From an uncultured Prochlorococcus sp. (lineage in GTDB: Bacteria > Cyanobacteriota > Cyanobacteriia > PCC-6307 > Cyanobiaceae), in assembly GCA_902564535.1 (NCBI GenBank), contig CACFBG010000005.1:1-64000 (forward strand): a stretch of DNA of 64,000 bases, given 5' to 3'. A program made the translations under genes and the position numbers. This document shows, one piece after another, positions 19,027-28,823 of this stretch. How positions within the stretch are numbered: the stretch's first letter is position 1; each line of letters begins with the position of its first letter. The notes under the pieces were generated by a model that saw only the letters and a list, made by a program, of their open reading frames with translations, did not search any database and was not told the DNA's origin.

Positions 19027-20283
19027 ATGCTTGATTCAATATTTTTTGAAAAAGTAAAAATTCTGTATGGAGAGAATCAACCCATAACAATCAATTCTGC
19101 ATTAATTATAAATGGAAGGATTGAGGCCTTTGGGAAAGAAGCTAGAGCAAAAGCACAAAAAATAAAAATCGAACCAAGGAATGACACTGACAAGTTGTTA
19201 GCGCCTCTTCTGGTTGATCCACATTCACTACTTCAAGACCCAGTAAGTGGAAGATGTGAGAACCTAAAAAGCCTTAAAAATGCGGCGGCGAATGCTGGTT
19301 ATGGTCAAATAGCTATCCTTCCAAAAAGTAAAAGTTTCAGAGACTCTTCTGAAACGCTATGGAGTTCACCTAAAAAAGCTGAAGATGTCATTATTCATTT
19401 TTTTGGAAACTTCAGTCAAAAAGGTGAAGGGCAAAGTCTCTCAAAACATGCTGATCTAATTCATAATGGTGCAGTAGGTCTTGCTGATGATGATTACTTA
19501 ATTAACCTTTCACTTTTACAAAAAGGGTTGGTTTTAGGTGATATGGGAATCAGTCCAATTCTTATTGCTCCAAGAGACAAAGATATTCAAGGTAATGGAA
19601 TAGTTAGGGAAGGAGTTGAAGTATTAAGAGCAGGATGGCATCCTGATCCAAAAACAAGTGAAACACTTCCTTTAAGACAAATCATCGAATTACACCAACA
19701 ATATCCTGAAAAGTCCATAAGAATAATGAATATATCTACAAAAGATTCCGTCTCAATCCTAAAAGAAAGTAACTCAAAAATGATTGCGAGTGTATGTTGG
19801 TGGCATTTATTAGTTGACAGAACAAAGCTTTCTCCATGTGATATTGGGTTAAAAGTAACCCCTTCTTTAGGTGGCTCGGAAGATCGTCACGCTCTTATAA
19901 ATGGTGTCAAAAGTAAAATCATCAAAGTAATTTCAGTCAATTCAGTTCCTTTAGATGCAGAAGAGATTGAATTACCTCCAGAGAAAAGGTTATCGGGAAT
20001 AAGTGGCCATCAACTAGTCCTACCTGCATTATGGCAAGAATTAGTTCTTAGAAGAGGATTTTCTATTGAAGAACTATGGTCAGCAATAAGCTTTGGTCCA
20101 TCAAGGATGATAAATAGTGAGGAAGAAATTCTTAAAGTAGGTAGCAAAAGATGGCTACTTTTTGATCCAAATCACAAGTGGGTTCAAAATAGAAGTTCCA
20201 TAGACAATCCAAATGCAGCCAATCAACCTTGGGAAGGGAAAGAAATCTTAGGCAAAGTAATTTTGTGTGGTCTTAAAACTTAA
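19027..20283 (+). CDS. Dihydroorotase homologue lacking metal ligands
   Basis: The length (418) and overall pattern are those of type I dihydroorotase/cyclic amidohydrolases. However, the hallmark D-x-H-x-H that binds zinc is reduced to VDPHSLLQDP, and the late DHAP loop carrying the catalytic aspartate reads VNSVPLDAEE. The downstream block GLSGISGHQLVLPALW, corresponding to G..G.E..LP of the family, is partly kept (SGISGHQLVLPAL). Known inactive dihydroorotases serve as structural partners of aspartate transcarbamoylase; whether this one does is an inference. The start is ATG 19027 and not a TTG at 19000. The last 36 bases overlap the 3' end of lepB on the other strand. Confidence 0.8.
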   Translation: MLDSIFFEKVKILYGENQPITINSALIINGRIEAFGKEARAKAQKIKIEPRNDTDKLLAPLLVDPHSLLQDPVSGRCENLKSLKNAAANAGYGQIAILPKSKSFRDSSETLWSSPKKAEDVIIHFFGNFSQKGEGQSLSKHADLIHNGAVGLADDDYLINLSLLQKGLVLGDMGISPILIAPRDKDIQGNGIVREGVEVLRAGWHPDPKTSETLPLRQIIELHQQYPEKSIRIMNISTKDSVSILKESNSKMIASVCWWHLLVDRTKLSPCDIGLKVTPSLGGSEDRHALINGVKSKIIKVISVNSVPLDAEEIELPPEKRLSGISGHQLVLPALWQELVLRRGFSIEELWSAISFGPSRMINSEEEILKVGSKRWLLFDPNHKWVQNRSSIDNPNAANQPWEGKEILGKVILCGLKT

Positions 20284-20946
20284 TCTACCAATTCTATTTA
20301 GAGGCCAAAACCTCCAAACAGCACGTCCAAAGATCTCCTTCACTGGCAAAAATCCACCTCCTGGCCAAAACCGTCCATCCCAGCTATTACTCCTATTATC
20401 ACCAAGAACAAATACATGATCCATAGGAATTTTCCTATTTATTGATGGGCAATTACTATTTATATTTATTGATGATAAACAATAATTTCTAACATAAGGT
20501 TCTTGGACAATCTTACCATTAATCTTTATTTGACCTTTGCTATTAATCAATATTTTATCTCCAGCTATTCCCACAACCCTTTTAATATAAGCATCACAAC
20601 TAGGGTCAGAGACTCTTATCAAAGAAGAAAGAAAGGGGAAGTTAATTATTGTACATTTAAAAGGAAAAGAAAGTTTCTTAGCATTCAAAACAGGGTCAAA
20701 AGAAAAGGGTGAGTTAAATACAACGATTTCTCCTCTCTTAGGAGATCTTCTTTTTAATGTTATTTTTTCTATAATTAGGCGATCTTTTATTTGCAGTCCT
20801 GGCAACATGGAACCTGACGGAATGTATCTTGCTTCAGCAATATAAGTTCGAATTCCAAAATATAGTAAAAAAGTCAGGCCAATTGGCGCCAAAAAGTCCC
20901 AAAAGAAATCATTCTCTTGTTCACTTGGTTTATTTTTTGAATTCAT
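20248..20946 (-). CDS. lepB: Signal peptidase I
   Basis: Removes signal peptides from exported and thylakoid-lumen proteins. One N-terminal membrane helix (about residues 18-37) is followed by the catalytic serine S46 in YIPSGSMLPG, the general base K122 in YIKRVVGIAGD, and the conserved GDNRSNSWDGR box. Length is 232. An insertion between boxes (around residues 80-118, hydrophobic LSFPFKCTIINFPFLSSLI) is somewhat longer than in minimal family members. Its 3' end overlaps the dihydroorotase homologue by 36 bases in convergent orientation. Confidence 0.95.
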   Translation of the reverse strand: MNSKNKPSEQENDFFWDFLAPIGLTFLLYFGIRTYIAEARYIPSGSMLPGLQIKDRLIIEKITLKRRSPKRGEIVVFNSPFSFDPVLNAKKLSFPFKCTIINFPFLSSLIRVSDPSCDAYIKRVVGIAGDKILINSKGQIKINGKIVQEPYVRNYCLSSININSNCPSINRKIPMDHVFVLGDNRSNSWDGRFWPGGGFLPVKEIFGRAVWRFWPLNRIGRLSFKTTQNYFA

Positions 20947-20989
20947 AGAAATTCCGTATCAAATCAATTCAGGAAGGCACATCTATTGA

Positions 20990-21370
20990 TCAAAGGAAAA
21001 GATTCTTCTCCCTAAAAAATTTTAACCAAGAATCTTCTTTGAAGCCAATCAAGAAATCATTATCATCTATAACAACAAAAGGTCTTTTTATCAATTTACC
21101 ATCATTAGTCAAAGCATCAAGGGCCTCATTATCACTCATCGATTTAACAACCTTAGCTCCAAGTTCTCTATAACTTTTACCACTTGTATTAAACAATAGA
21201 CTTCTATTACTATAAGTTTTAATTGCCTTTGTTAAATTTTCCCTAGAAGGCCTATGCTCTACTATATTTATAGTTTCGAATTTTATCTGTTTTTCATTGA
21301 GCCAAGCCATTGCTTTCCTACAAGAAGAACAAGAAGGGAAAATATACAACCTTATTTTATGTTGATTCAT
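20990..21370 (-). CDS. Spx/ArsC-family thioredoxin-fold protein
   Basis: A 126-residue protein with the family's opening YIFPSCSSCRKAMAWL (a CxxC pair) and the later block KLIKRPFVVIDDNDFLIGF with the conserved RP. The family covers arsenate reductases, the stress regulators Spx/MgsR and the YffB type. The CxxC motif and short length favour the Spx/MgsR group, but no substrate or RNA-polymerase contact can be read from sequence. It sits 46 bases after ppa on the same strand. Confidence 0.82.
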   Translation of the reverse strand: MNQHKIRLYIFPSCSSCRKAMAWLNEKQIKFETINIVEHRPSRENLTKAIKTYSNRSLLFNTSGKSYRELGAKVVKSMSDNEALDALTNDGKLIKRPFVVIDDNDFLIGFKEDSWLKFFREKNLFL

Positions 21371-21416
21371 TTAATTAAAAATAATTTTTAATTCTCACTA
21401 TAACTTATTTTTTTCA

Positions 21417-21929
21417 TTATGTATTGAAGGCTGAGATACATTGGCAAAGCAATTCCTCAACAGCATCACTATCTCTCCATCCATCTATAACTATTACTCT
21501 TCCTTCTAAACTTTTATAAGTTCTAAAAAATTCTGCTACATCCTCTAATTGGTTTTCAGCAATCTGCTTGATACTACAAATACTCTTTTGACGAGGATCT
21601 GCGACTGGAACACATAATAACTTCCCATCATAAGCACCAGCATCATGCATATCTAAAACCCCAATAGGACGAGCAGCAATCAAACATCCCGCGAAAGTGG
21701 GCTCCTCCATAATGACCATTGCATCAAGAGGAGCTCCATCTTCAGCAAGGGTGTTTGGAATAAAGCCATAATCAAATGGATATCTAACTGAAGAGTGCAA
21801 AACCCTGTCTAAGGCCATTACACCTGCTTCAGCATAATATTCATACTTGTTTCTACTCCCAGCGGGAATTTCCACTACTAGATTCACCAATCCTGGTGAT
21901 GGTGATGGTGCGAGAGGGCTTAGATCCAT
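21417..21929 (-). CDS. ppa: Inorganic pyrophosphatase (family I), canonical copy
   Basis: Hydrolyses pyrophosphate and so pulls biosynthetic reactions forward. The 170-residue protein has VEIPAGSRNKYEY, YGFIPNTLAEDGAPLDAMV with metal-binding aspartates, and the loop with aspartates before KLLCVPVADPR. It is one of two family I pyrophosphatases in this window (the other at 36815). The start of this gene is overlapped by the end of the small membrane-protein gene upstream. Confidence 0.92.
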   Translation of the reverse strand: MDLSPLAPSPSPGLVNLVVEIPAGSRNKYEYYAEAGVMALDRVLHSSVRYPFDYGFIPNTLAEDGAPLDAMVIMEEPTFAGCLIAARPIGVLDMHDAGAYDGKLLCVPVADPRQKSICSIKQIAENQLEDVAEFFRTYKSLEGRVIVIDGWRDSDAVEELLCQCISAFNT

Positions 21930-22173
21930 TATTTTTTAAAGCTGCAGGGACCTCTTTTTCTCCAGCAAAGGGCCTTTCTGTAAGGACTGCTGTTATTGGA
22001 ATCCCAAAAGTAGCAATAGCTATTGTTAAACCTATCAAGATAATTGAAGGTTCATTCATCGTTAAAGAATCAACTTCAAATATCAGCTCTTTATAATCAT
22101 TTTCGGCTGCTTTTGAAGGTGCATCTATTTGATGAAATGATTTGAATGATTGGGTCGGTTCAGGATCCTCCAT
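21853..22173 (-). CDS. Small single-span membrane protein overlapping ppa start
   Basis: An open frame of 106 codons with a clear hydrophobic helix (PSIILIGLTIAIATFGIPITAVL) followed by a polar tail. A shorter start at 22059 (MNEPSI) would put the helix at the N-terminus and leave 68 residues. It overlaps ppa by 77 bases in another frame, which is unusually long; either the C-terminal part is real overlapping coding or the frame is longer than the functional protein. The hydrophobic helix is too regular to dismiss. Function unknown. Confidence 0.5.
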   Translation of the reverse strand: MEDPEPTQSFKSFHQIDAPSKAAENDYKELIFEVDSLTMNEPSIILIGLTIAIATFGIPITAVLTERPFAGEKEVPAALKNNGSKPSRTITITRIGESSSGNSRWE

Positions 22174-22285
22174 AGAGATCGAAAGATACCTTATTCAGTA
22201 CGCTCCCATTATAATATTTTCCGTAAGACTAAAAAACCTCAACAGCATTCTTTGTTAAAAATAATTCCATCTTAAATATTTATAA

Positions 22286-22756
22286 TTATGCAGCTGGCCT
22301 ATCTCTTCTCTCTCTAATGGAGTCATAATTAGAGGGAGAAGAATCATTTTTTATTGATTCCAAACAACTGCTAATAGTCCTTAATTCCTCTAATATTGCA
22401 TTCAAGACTTGTTGAGTTGCAGAGGAAGGAGAATTAAGTACCTCTACAGTTACTTCCTTTATTCTTAATACATCTTTTGCAAAGCGAGCAACTTCATTTG
22501 GATGAAAAAGGAGTGGATCTTTTTGATCACTTCTATATTCAGGGTTTAACTTTCTATGATTAAAAGGCGGATTTAAATTGCGAGAATCAGTATTTGAATA
22601 GCGATATACAGATGCTCTGGAACGATTTAGAGATTTTTGAACTTCATCAATTCCAACTAGCGAATCATTATCTGGCATTGTGGGGTGAGCATCTTTACTT
22701 ATTTCCGAAGTTTTATTTGGATCTAATGAAGAAAAATCAACCGTTCCAGTTAACAT
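22286..22756 (-). CDS. Putative helix-turn-helix DNA-binding protein
   Basis: A 156-residue protein with a central segment SLVGIDEVQKSLNRSRASVYRY that has the spacing of a helix-turn-helix recognition unit, flanked by proline- and asparagine-rich linkers. A C-terminal helical stretch (QQVLNAILEELRTISSCLESI) could mediate dimerisation. No effector domain is present. It is divergently placed from proS, whose leader folds (see findings), so control of proS or of itself is a reasonable but untested guess. Confidence 0.6.
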   Translation of the reverse strand: MLTGTVDFSSLDPNKTSEISKDAHPTMPDNDSLVGIDEVQKSLNRSRASVYRYSNTDSRNLNPPFNHRKLNPEYRSDQKDPLLFHPNEVARFAKDVLRIKEVTVEVLNSPSSATQQVLNAILEELRTISSCLESIKNDSSPSNYDSIRERRDRPAA

Positions 22757-22766
22757 AATTTTACTT

Positions 22767-22864
22767 AAGGACCGGTTTAACTTCGATGGAAGTTAGCAGA
22801 TGAATGTGATTTTAAAAGGGATCGCTTAAGCAAATCAGGACACTTTTACAATCGGTCCTTTTCC
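22767..22864 (+). promoter_or_regulatory. Foldable leader upstream of proS
   Basis: AAGGACCG at 22767-22774 is perfectly complementary to CGGTCCTT at 22853-22860. Inside lies a smaller hairpin (AACTTC pairing with GAAGTT near 22779-22793). The right arm is followed by further T residues, giving a terminator-like end about 40 bases before the proS start. This is a structural observation; no known riboswitch or T-box consensus was recognised. Confidence 0.35.
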
Positions 22865-22903
22865 TGGAGATGTTATCTTCCAATCTGATTTGCAATAAAT
22901 GCC

Positions 22904-24697
22904 ATGCGTGTCTCCCGCCTAATGCTGGCGACACTAAGAGATACGCCTGCTGATGCGGAGATTGCATCTCACCAACTACTTGCCAGAGGCGGGTTTATAC
23001 GTCGCGTCTCATCAGGTATTTATGCTTACATGCCATTGATGTGGAGAGTATTAAGCAAAGTTATCAATATTGTTCAAAAGGAAATGGACGAAGCAGGAGC
23101 TTTGCAAACTCTTTTACCCCAACTTCATCCAGCTGAGCTTTGGGAAAAAAGTGGCCGATGGAAAGGCTATACAGCAGGTGAAGGCATAATGTTTCACTTA
23201 AAAGACCGGCAAAACAGAGAGTTAGGCTTAGGCCCTACTCACGAAGAAGTAGCAACATCAATAATTGGAGAACAAATTCGTTCATATAAACAATTGCCAA
23301 TAAATATTTATCAAATTCAAACAAAATTCAGGGATGAAATCCGTCCGAGATTTGGACTAATGAGGAGCAGGGAATTCATTATGAAAGACGCATATTCCTT
23401 TCATGCAAGTGAATATGATCTTCAAGACACTTATTACAAAATGGATAAAGCTTATACAAATATATTTATTAGTTGTGGCATTAAAACAGTAAAAGTTGAT
23501 GCAGATAGTGGATCTATAGGTGGAGCAGCCTCACAAGAATTCATGGTGACAGCTGATACTGGAGAAGACCTAATCCTTAAAAGCCCTGATGGAAATTATG
23601 CTGCAAATATAGAAAAAGCTATCTCTAAAGCCTCACCACCTCTAACTTTAAAAAAGCAAGAAACAATAGAAGTTTCAACAATAGATCAAAAATCAATAGA
23701 AACTTTGTGCAAGGAACAAGATATTGATTCTTCACAAATAGTTAAAGTAATTGTCATGGTCGCCATATTAGAAGAAGGGAAAGATCAACCCTTACTTATT
23801 TCAATAAGAGGAGATCAAGAAGTAAATGAGGTAAAGTTATTCAATGAAATCACAAATGAACTTAATTGTAAGATATTAAAATTATCTTTCATCAAAGAAG
23901 AACAATTAATTAATCAAGGCTTAGCTCCTTTCCCTTTTGGTTTTATTGGACCAGATTTTAGTGATTCAGCCCTAAAAAATGCTAAGACATGGCAAAATAA
24001 ATTTTTAAGGATTATTGATTTAACTGCTGCAGATTTACAAAATTTTGTATGTGGAGCAAATATTGAAAACAAACATAGATTTCATGTTAATTGGTCAATA
24101 AATAAATATCCTTCGAAAACTATAGATATAAGGAAGGCAAAGGCTGGAGATTTATGTATTCATGATGAAAGTCAGGTTTTAGAAGAGTGTAGAGGTATTG
24201 AAGTAGGTCATATATTTCAACTAGGCAGAAAATACTCCACTTCATTGAAAGCCAGTTTTACAAATGAAGAAGGAATAGAAGAGTCTTTCTGGATGGGTTG
24301 CTATGGAATTGGTATTTCTAGACTTGCTCAGGCTGCAGTTGAGCAAAATCACGACGAAAAAGGAATCATTTGGCCAATATCAATTGCTCCTTTTGAAGTG
24401 ATGATTTCTATAGCAAATATCCAGGATCCAATACAAGCAGCGTTAGGTGAAAAAATATATAAACAATTGATTCCTCAAGGCATAGAAGCTTTGATTGACG
24501 ATAGGAACGAACGTGCAGGCGTGAAATTTAAAGATGCTGATTTAATAGGAATACCTTGGAGAATTGTTGTAGGCAGAGATGCTCCTTCAGGGAAAATAGA
24601 GCTTATTGAAAGAGCCAAAGCATTTAATGAAGTTCTAGATGCAAAAGCTGCCATAAAAAAATTAATCGAAGAAATATCTAACCAAAAAACCTTTTAG
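22904..24697 (+). CDS. proS: Prolyl-tRNA synthetase
   Basis: Charges tRNA-Pro. The 597-residue bacterial-type enzyme has motif 1 in the RVSSGIYAYMPL region, motif 2 around FRDEIRPRFGLMRSREFIMKDAY with the preceding GPTHEE loop, and motif 3 in the GCYGIGISRL region. The long segment between motifs 2 and 3 (about residues 230-400) is the editing insertion that removes mischarged alanine. The C-terminal anticodon-binding domain is complete (GIEALIDDRNERAGVKFKDADLIGIPWRIVVG). Confidence 0.97.
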   Translation: MRVSRLMLATLRDTPADAEIASHQLLARGGFIRRVSSGIYAYMPLMWRVLSKVINIVQKEMDEAGALQTLLPQLHPAELWEKSGRWKGYTAGEGIMFHLKDRQNRELGLGPTHEEVATSIIGEQIRSYKQLPINIYQIQTKFRDEIRPRFGLMRSREFIMKDAYSFHASEYDLQDTYYKMDKAYTNIFISCGIKTVKVDADSGSIGGAASQEFMVTADTGEDLILKSPDGNYAANIEKAISKASPPLTLKKQETIEVSTIDQKSIETLCKEQDIDSSQIVKVIVMVAILEEGKDQPLLISIRGDQEVNEVKLFNEITNELNCKILKLSFIKEEQLINQGLAPFPFGFIGPDFSDSALKNAKTWQNKFLRIIDLTAADLQNFVCGANIENKHRFHVNWSINKYPSKTIDIRKAKAGDLCIHDESQVLEECRGIEVGHIFQLGRKYSTSLKASFTNEEGIEESFWMGCYGIGISRLAQAAVEQNHDEKGIIWPISIAPFEVMISIANIQDPIQAALGEKIYKQLIPQGIEALIDDRNERAGVKFKDADLIGIPWRIVVGRDAPSGKIELIERAKAFNEVLDAKAAIKKLIEEISNQKTF

Positions 24698-24739
24698 CTC
24701 TTCTTAGCTTATAAAGTTAGTAGCAATTGCTTTTCAAAT

Positions 24740-25174
24740 ATGATTATTGGAATCAATCCGATCTTAAGAGGTTTTATAAAGGCAGCAGTGACTTTGTTTA
24801 TTTGTGTCTGTATTACGTTTATGCCTTTAGTAACTCCTGTTGTAGCCGCAAGAACCACTATGACGGGCGACTTTGCTAAAGACACAGTTGCAGTTTCTCA
24901 GAGTCTTCAAGAAACAATTGCAATTCCCAATGATGATTCAGGTCGATCTGAAGCCCAAAAAGAAGCAGTTGTTCTTATTACTGATTACATTTCGAGATAT
25001 CGAAATCGACCTCAAGTCAACGAAACTGTCAGTTATACAACAATGCAAACAGCCCTTAACTCAATGGCTGGCCAAATAAAAACATTCTCCAATCGACCTA
25101 TTCCAGATAAGCTAAAAGCCAGGCTCTCAAAAGAACTTTCTAAAGCTGAAGAATTAGTTCTTCGTGAAGAATAA
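24740..25174 (+). CDS. psb27: Photosystem II assembly protein Psb27
   Basis: Lumenal factor that binds CP43 during photosystem II assembly and repair, keeping the manganese cluster from forming early. An N-terminal signal segment (about residues 12-36) ends in PVVAAR. The mature domain has MTGDFAKDTVAVSQSL, ITDYISRYR and YTTMQTALNSMAGQIKTFSNRPIPDKLKARL, all Psb27 hallmarks. Many cyanobacterial Psb27 proteins carry a lipobox cysteine; here the region before the mature domain has cysteines only inside the hydrophobic core (CVC), not at the cleavage site. It lies 42 bases after proS, upstream of purA. Confidence 0.9.
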   Translation: MIIGINPILRGFIKAAVTLFICVCITFMPLVTPVVAARTTMTGDFAKDTVAVSQSLQETIAIPNDDSGRSEAQKEAVVLITDYISRYRNRPQVNETVSYTTMQTALNSMAGQIKTFSNRPIPDKLKARLSKELSKAEELVLREE

Positions 25175-25199
25175 AATACTCTTTAATTTTAATTCAGTC

Positions 25200-26585
<1,386 letters not shown>

Positions 26586-26587
26586 TA

Positions 26588-27595
26588 ATGCATCAAAAAA
26601 AATGGTTAGAGAATAAAACTATAGATGTCATTGGAATTGGCAATGCAATTGTTGACGTTCTAGTTCATGTTGAAGATTCATTCTTAGAAAAACATGGGTA
26701 TAAAAAGGGAACCATGACACTAATAAATGATCAACAAGCAAAAGAACTCTATTCAAATATAAAAAATGGACTTGAAACATCTGGAGGTTCTGCGGCTAAT
26801 TCAATTACTGGAATATCTCAATTAGGAGGAAGAGCTGGATTTATTGGTCGCACTAGAAATGACAACTTGGGGAAGGTTTTTACAAGTGACATATGCAATA
26901 CCGGTACAATTTTCAATACCCCATCTGTTGATAAAGGTCCATCAACAGGGCGATGCATGATCTTTGTATCTCCTGATGCAGAAAGAACAATGTGCACATA
27001 TCTTGGCTCCTCAGTATTACTTGATCCCGAAGATCTAGATCTATCTTTAGTAAAAGAATCAAAAGTATTATATCTTGAAGGATATCTTTGGGATAACGAT
27101 TCCGCTAAAAGAGCATTCATTAAAGCTGCTGAAATTTCAAAAAAGTCTGGAGGAGAAGTTGCACTTTCATTATCTGACTCTTTTTGTGTCAATAGACATA
27201 AAGAAAGCTTTAAAGATTTGATCAATGGATATATAGATATTCTATTCGCAAATGAAGAGGAAATTATTTCCTTATACGATACATCTAATCTAGATGAAGC
27301 CTTAAATATATTGCGTGGGAAATGCAAAATTTCCGTAATAACAATGGGCGAGAAAGGTTCTTATTTACTTGAAGATAGAGATCAATGGAAGATTTCTTCT
27401 TACAAATTAGGAGAAACAATTGACACGACTGGAGCTGGTGATATGTATGCGGGAGGATTTCTTTATGCTTACACAAAAGGGGATGACATTATCACCTGTG
27501 GGAAGATAGGCTCTTTATGTGCAGCTCATGTTGTTACTCATTTAGGCCCTAGAGCAAAGATTAAACTGAACAATCTTATAGACTTAATTATTTAG
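26588..27595 (+). CDS. PfkB-family carbohydrate/nucleoside kinase
   Basis: Ribokinase-like kinase of 335 residues. GGSAANSITGISQLGGRAGFIGR is the N-terminal family block, and DTTGAGDMYAGGFLYA is the PfkB signature with the catalytic aspartate and anion hole. The arrangement resembles adenosine kinase-like and marine cyanobacterial sugar kinases. Its position right after purA, with nearly no spacer, hints at a purine nucleoside substrate, but this is context only. Confidence 0.86.
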   Translation: MHQKKWLENKTIDVIGIGNAIVDVLVHVEDSFLEKHGYKKGTMTLINDQQAKELYSNIKNGLETSGGSAANSITGISQLGGRAGFIGRTRNDNLGKVFTSDICNTGTIFNTPSVDKGPSTGRCMIFVSPDAERTMCTYLGSSVLLDPEDLDLSLVKESKVLYLEGYLWDNDSAKRAFIKAAEISKKSGGEVALSLSDSFCVNRHKESFKDLINGYIDILFANEEEIISLYDTSNLDEALNILRGKCKISVITMGEKGSYLLEDRDQWKISSYKLGETIDTTGAGDMYAGGFLYAYTKGDDIITCGKIGSLCAAHVVTHLGPRAKIKLNNLIDLII

Positions 27596-27627
27596 TTGAT
27601 TAGAATGTAAAATAATAATAATAGAAA

Positions 27628-27960
27628 TTATTTACGGCAAATTTCTTCTGTCCACGAATAATATTCATCACTAGATCTAACTGCCCAATATAATACCTCT
27701 GGGACATCATATGGATGAATCTCTAATACCTTCTCCAACAAAGTCTCAAGGTTAACTATATTTGTTTTCATCGTTAATTCAAATTCAGTAGTGCTATTTA
27801 TCTTTCCCTCCCACCAATAACTTGAGGATACTTGACGACAGTTGATACAAGCAGCTAAACGCAGAGAAAGCAATTTAGTAGAGATTTCCTTTGCGATTGA
27901 CTCATCATCAAGAGTAGTAATTACTATAAATATCTCTGATTTATTTTCTTTTTTAATCAT
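27628..27960 (-). CDS. cutA: CutA1-type divalent ion tolerance protein
   Basis: Small trimeric protein of the CutA1 family, related in fold to PII signal proteins. The chosen ATG at 27960 gives 110 residues; a TTG at 27972 would add four. Conserved blocks are FIVITTLDDESIAKEI, AACINCRQVSSSYWWEGKI with the usual cysteines and tryptophans, and the C-terminal HPYDVPEVLYW. Originally linked to copper tolerance, its physiological role in cyanobacteria is unsettled. It converges on the PfkB gene. Confidence 0.9.
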   Translation of the reverse strand: MIKKENKSEIFIVITTLDDESIAKEISTKLLSLRLAACINCRQVSSSYWWEGKINSTTEFELTMKTNIVNLETLLEKVLEIHPYDVPEVLYWAVRSSDEYYSWTEEICRK

Positions 27961-27999
27961 TTCTTTAAGCAAGAGATGTATTATTTTAAATGCAATGAT

Positions 28000-28794
28000 T
28001 CAGATTTGCATGAATATTTCTTCAATATTGCTAATACTTTTCAAACCTCTTATTTTTGCAGGCCTAGAAATCAACCAAAGATCAATTTTATTTTCCTTAC
28101 AAACTGATTGCCAGATCTTCTGAGTCAAACCACCTGATTGTCTACAAACAACTGAAGTAATTGACCATTTTCGACAAAGAGCCGCCTCATATTCTCCAAT
28201 ATTTAAACCTGTCAAAGGCCTTAAGATAGAAATATTTTCACTAGATATTTTAGAAGAAAGTGCATCTTTTATGCTTTGAGGAGATGGAAGAATTCGTGCA
28301 AATGCATTCGCTCCTGCCTGTTTAACAGCTAACACCCCTTTAAAAAGACTTCTTGAACCAATAGCAAATAAGAATCTTTTTCCAACAAGAGATTCCTTGG
28401 ATAATTCTCCAAGATCAGAAATATAATTAGCCCATGAAGGTTGGATCAAAGGACGATCAAAACGAAGTATCTTTTGATTTTGTTTAATGCAAACCTTATA
28501 CAAATCTGCCGTAATTTGAGAGGCGAATGGATGAGTTGCATCTAACACCAAATCAAATTGCTTACTCTTATCTGGCCAATTCTTAAGGACTTCTTCTATT
28601 TCAGCTGTGCCATCAAGCGCTCCAATCCATAAGTGGGACAAATCCAAGCCTTCATAAGCTTGAGCTGCTTGAGTGGTTACAACGCTTACACTAACTTTCC
28701 AACCCTTCATCAAGAAGGCCTTGGCAATGTAAGGTCCTTCTCCAGTACCTGACAAAAGCCAGAGATACCTATGGTAATTATTTTGTATTTGCAT
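28000..28794 (-). CDS. cobK: Precorrin-6A reductase
   Basis: NADPH-dependent reductase in corrin ring synthesis (CobK/CbiJ family). It opens with LWLLSGTGEGPYIAKAF, a dinucleotide-binding start typical of the family. It also has DATHPFASQITADLY, GKRFLFAIGSRSL, and the C-terminal SVVCRQSGGLTQKIW...IWLISRPA-like block. The ATG at 28794 gives 264 residues; the longer TTG start is less likely. It is divergent from ssb with about 30 bases between the starts, so their promoters must overlap. Confidence 0.9.
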   Translation of the reverse strand: MQIQNNYHRYLWLLSGTGEGPYIAKAFLMKGWKVSVSVVTTQAAQAYEGLDLSHLWIGALDGTAEIEEVLKNWPDKSKQFDLVLDATHPFASQITADLYKVCIKQNQKILRFDRPLIQPSWANYISDLGELSKESLVGKRFLFAIGSRSLFKGVLAVKQAGANAFARILPSPQSIKDALSSKISSENISILRPLTGLNIGEYEAALCRKWSITSVVCRQSGGLTQKIWQSVCKENKIDLWLISRPAKIRGLKSISNIEEIFMQI

Positions 28795-28823
28795 CAAAAT
28801 GACCCTCAATTAGCTGAAGGGCA

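Noticed and set aside
26818..27327. 169-codon minus-strand frame antisense to the PfkB kinase
   Set aside because: Long, but explained by codon bias of the kinase gene on the other strand; composition is serine-rich and not protein-like.
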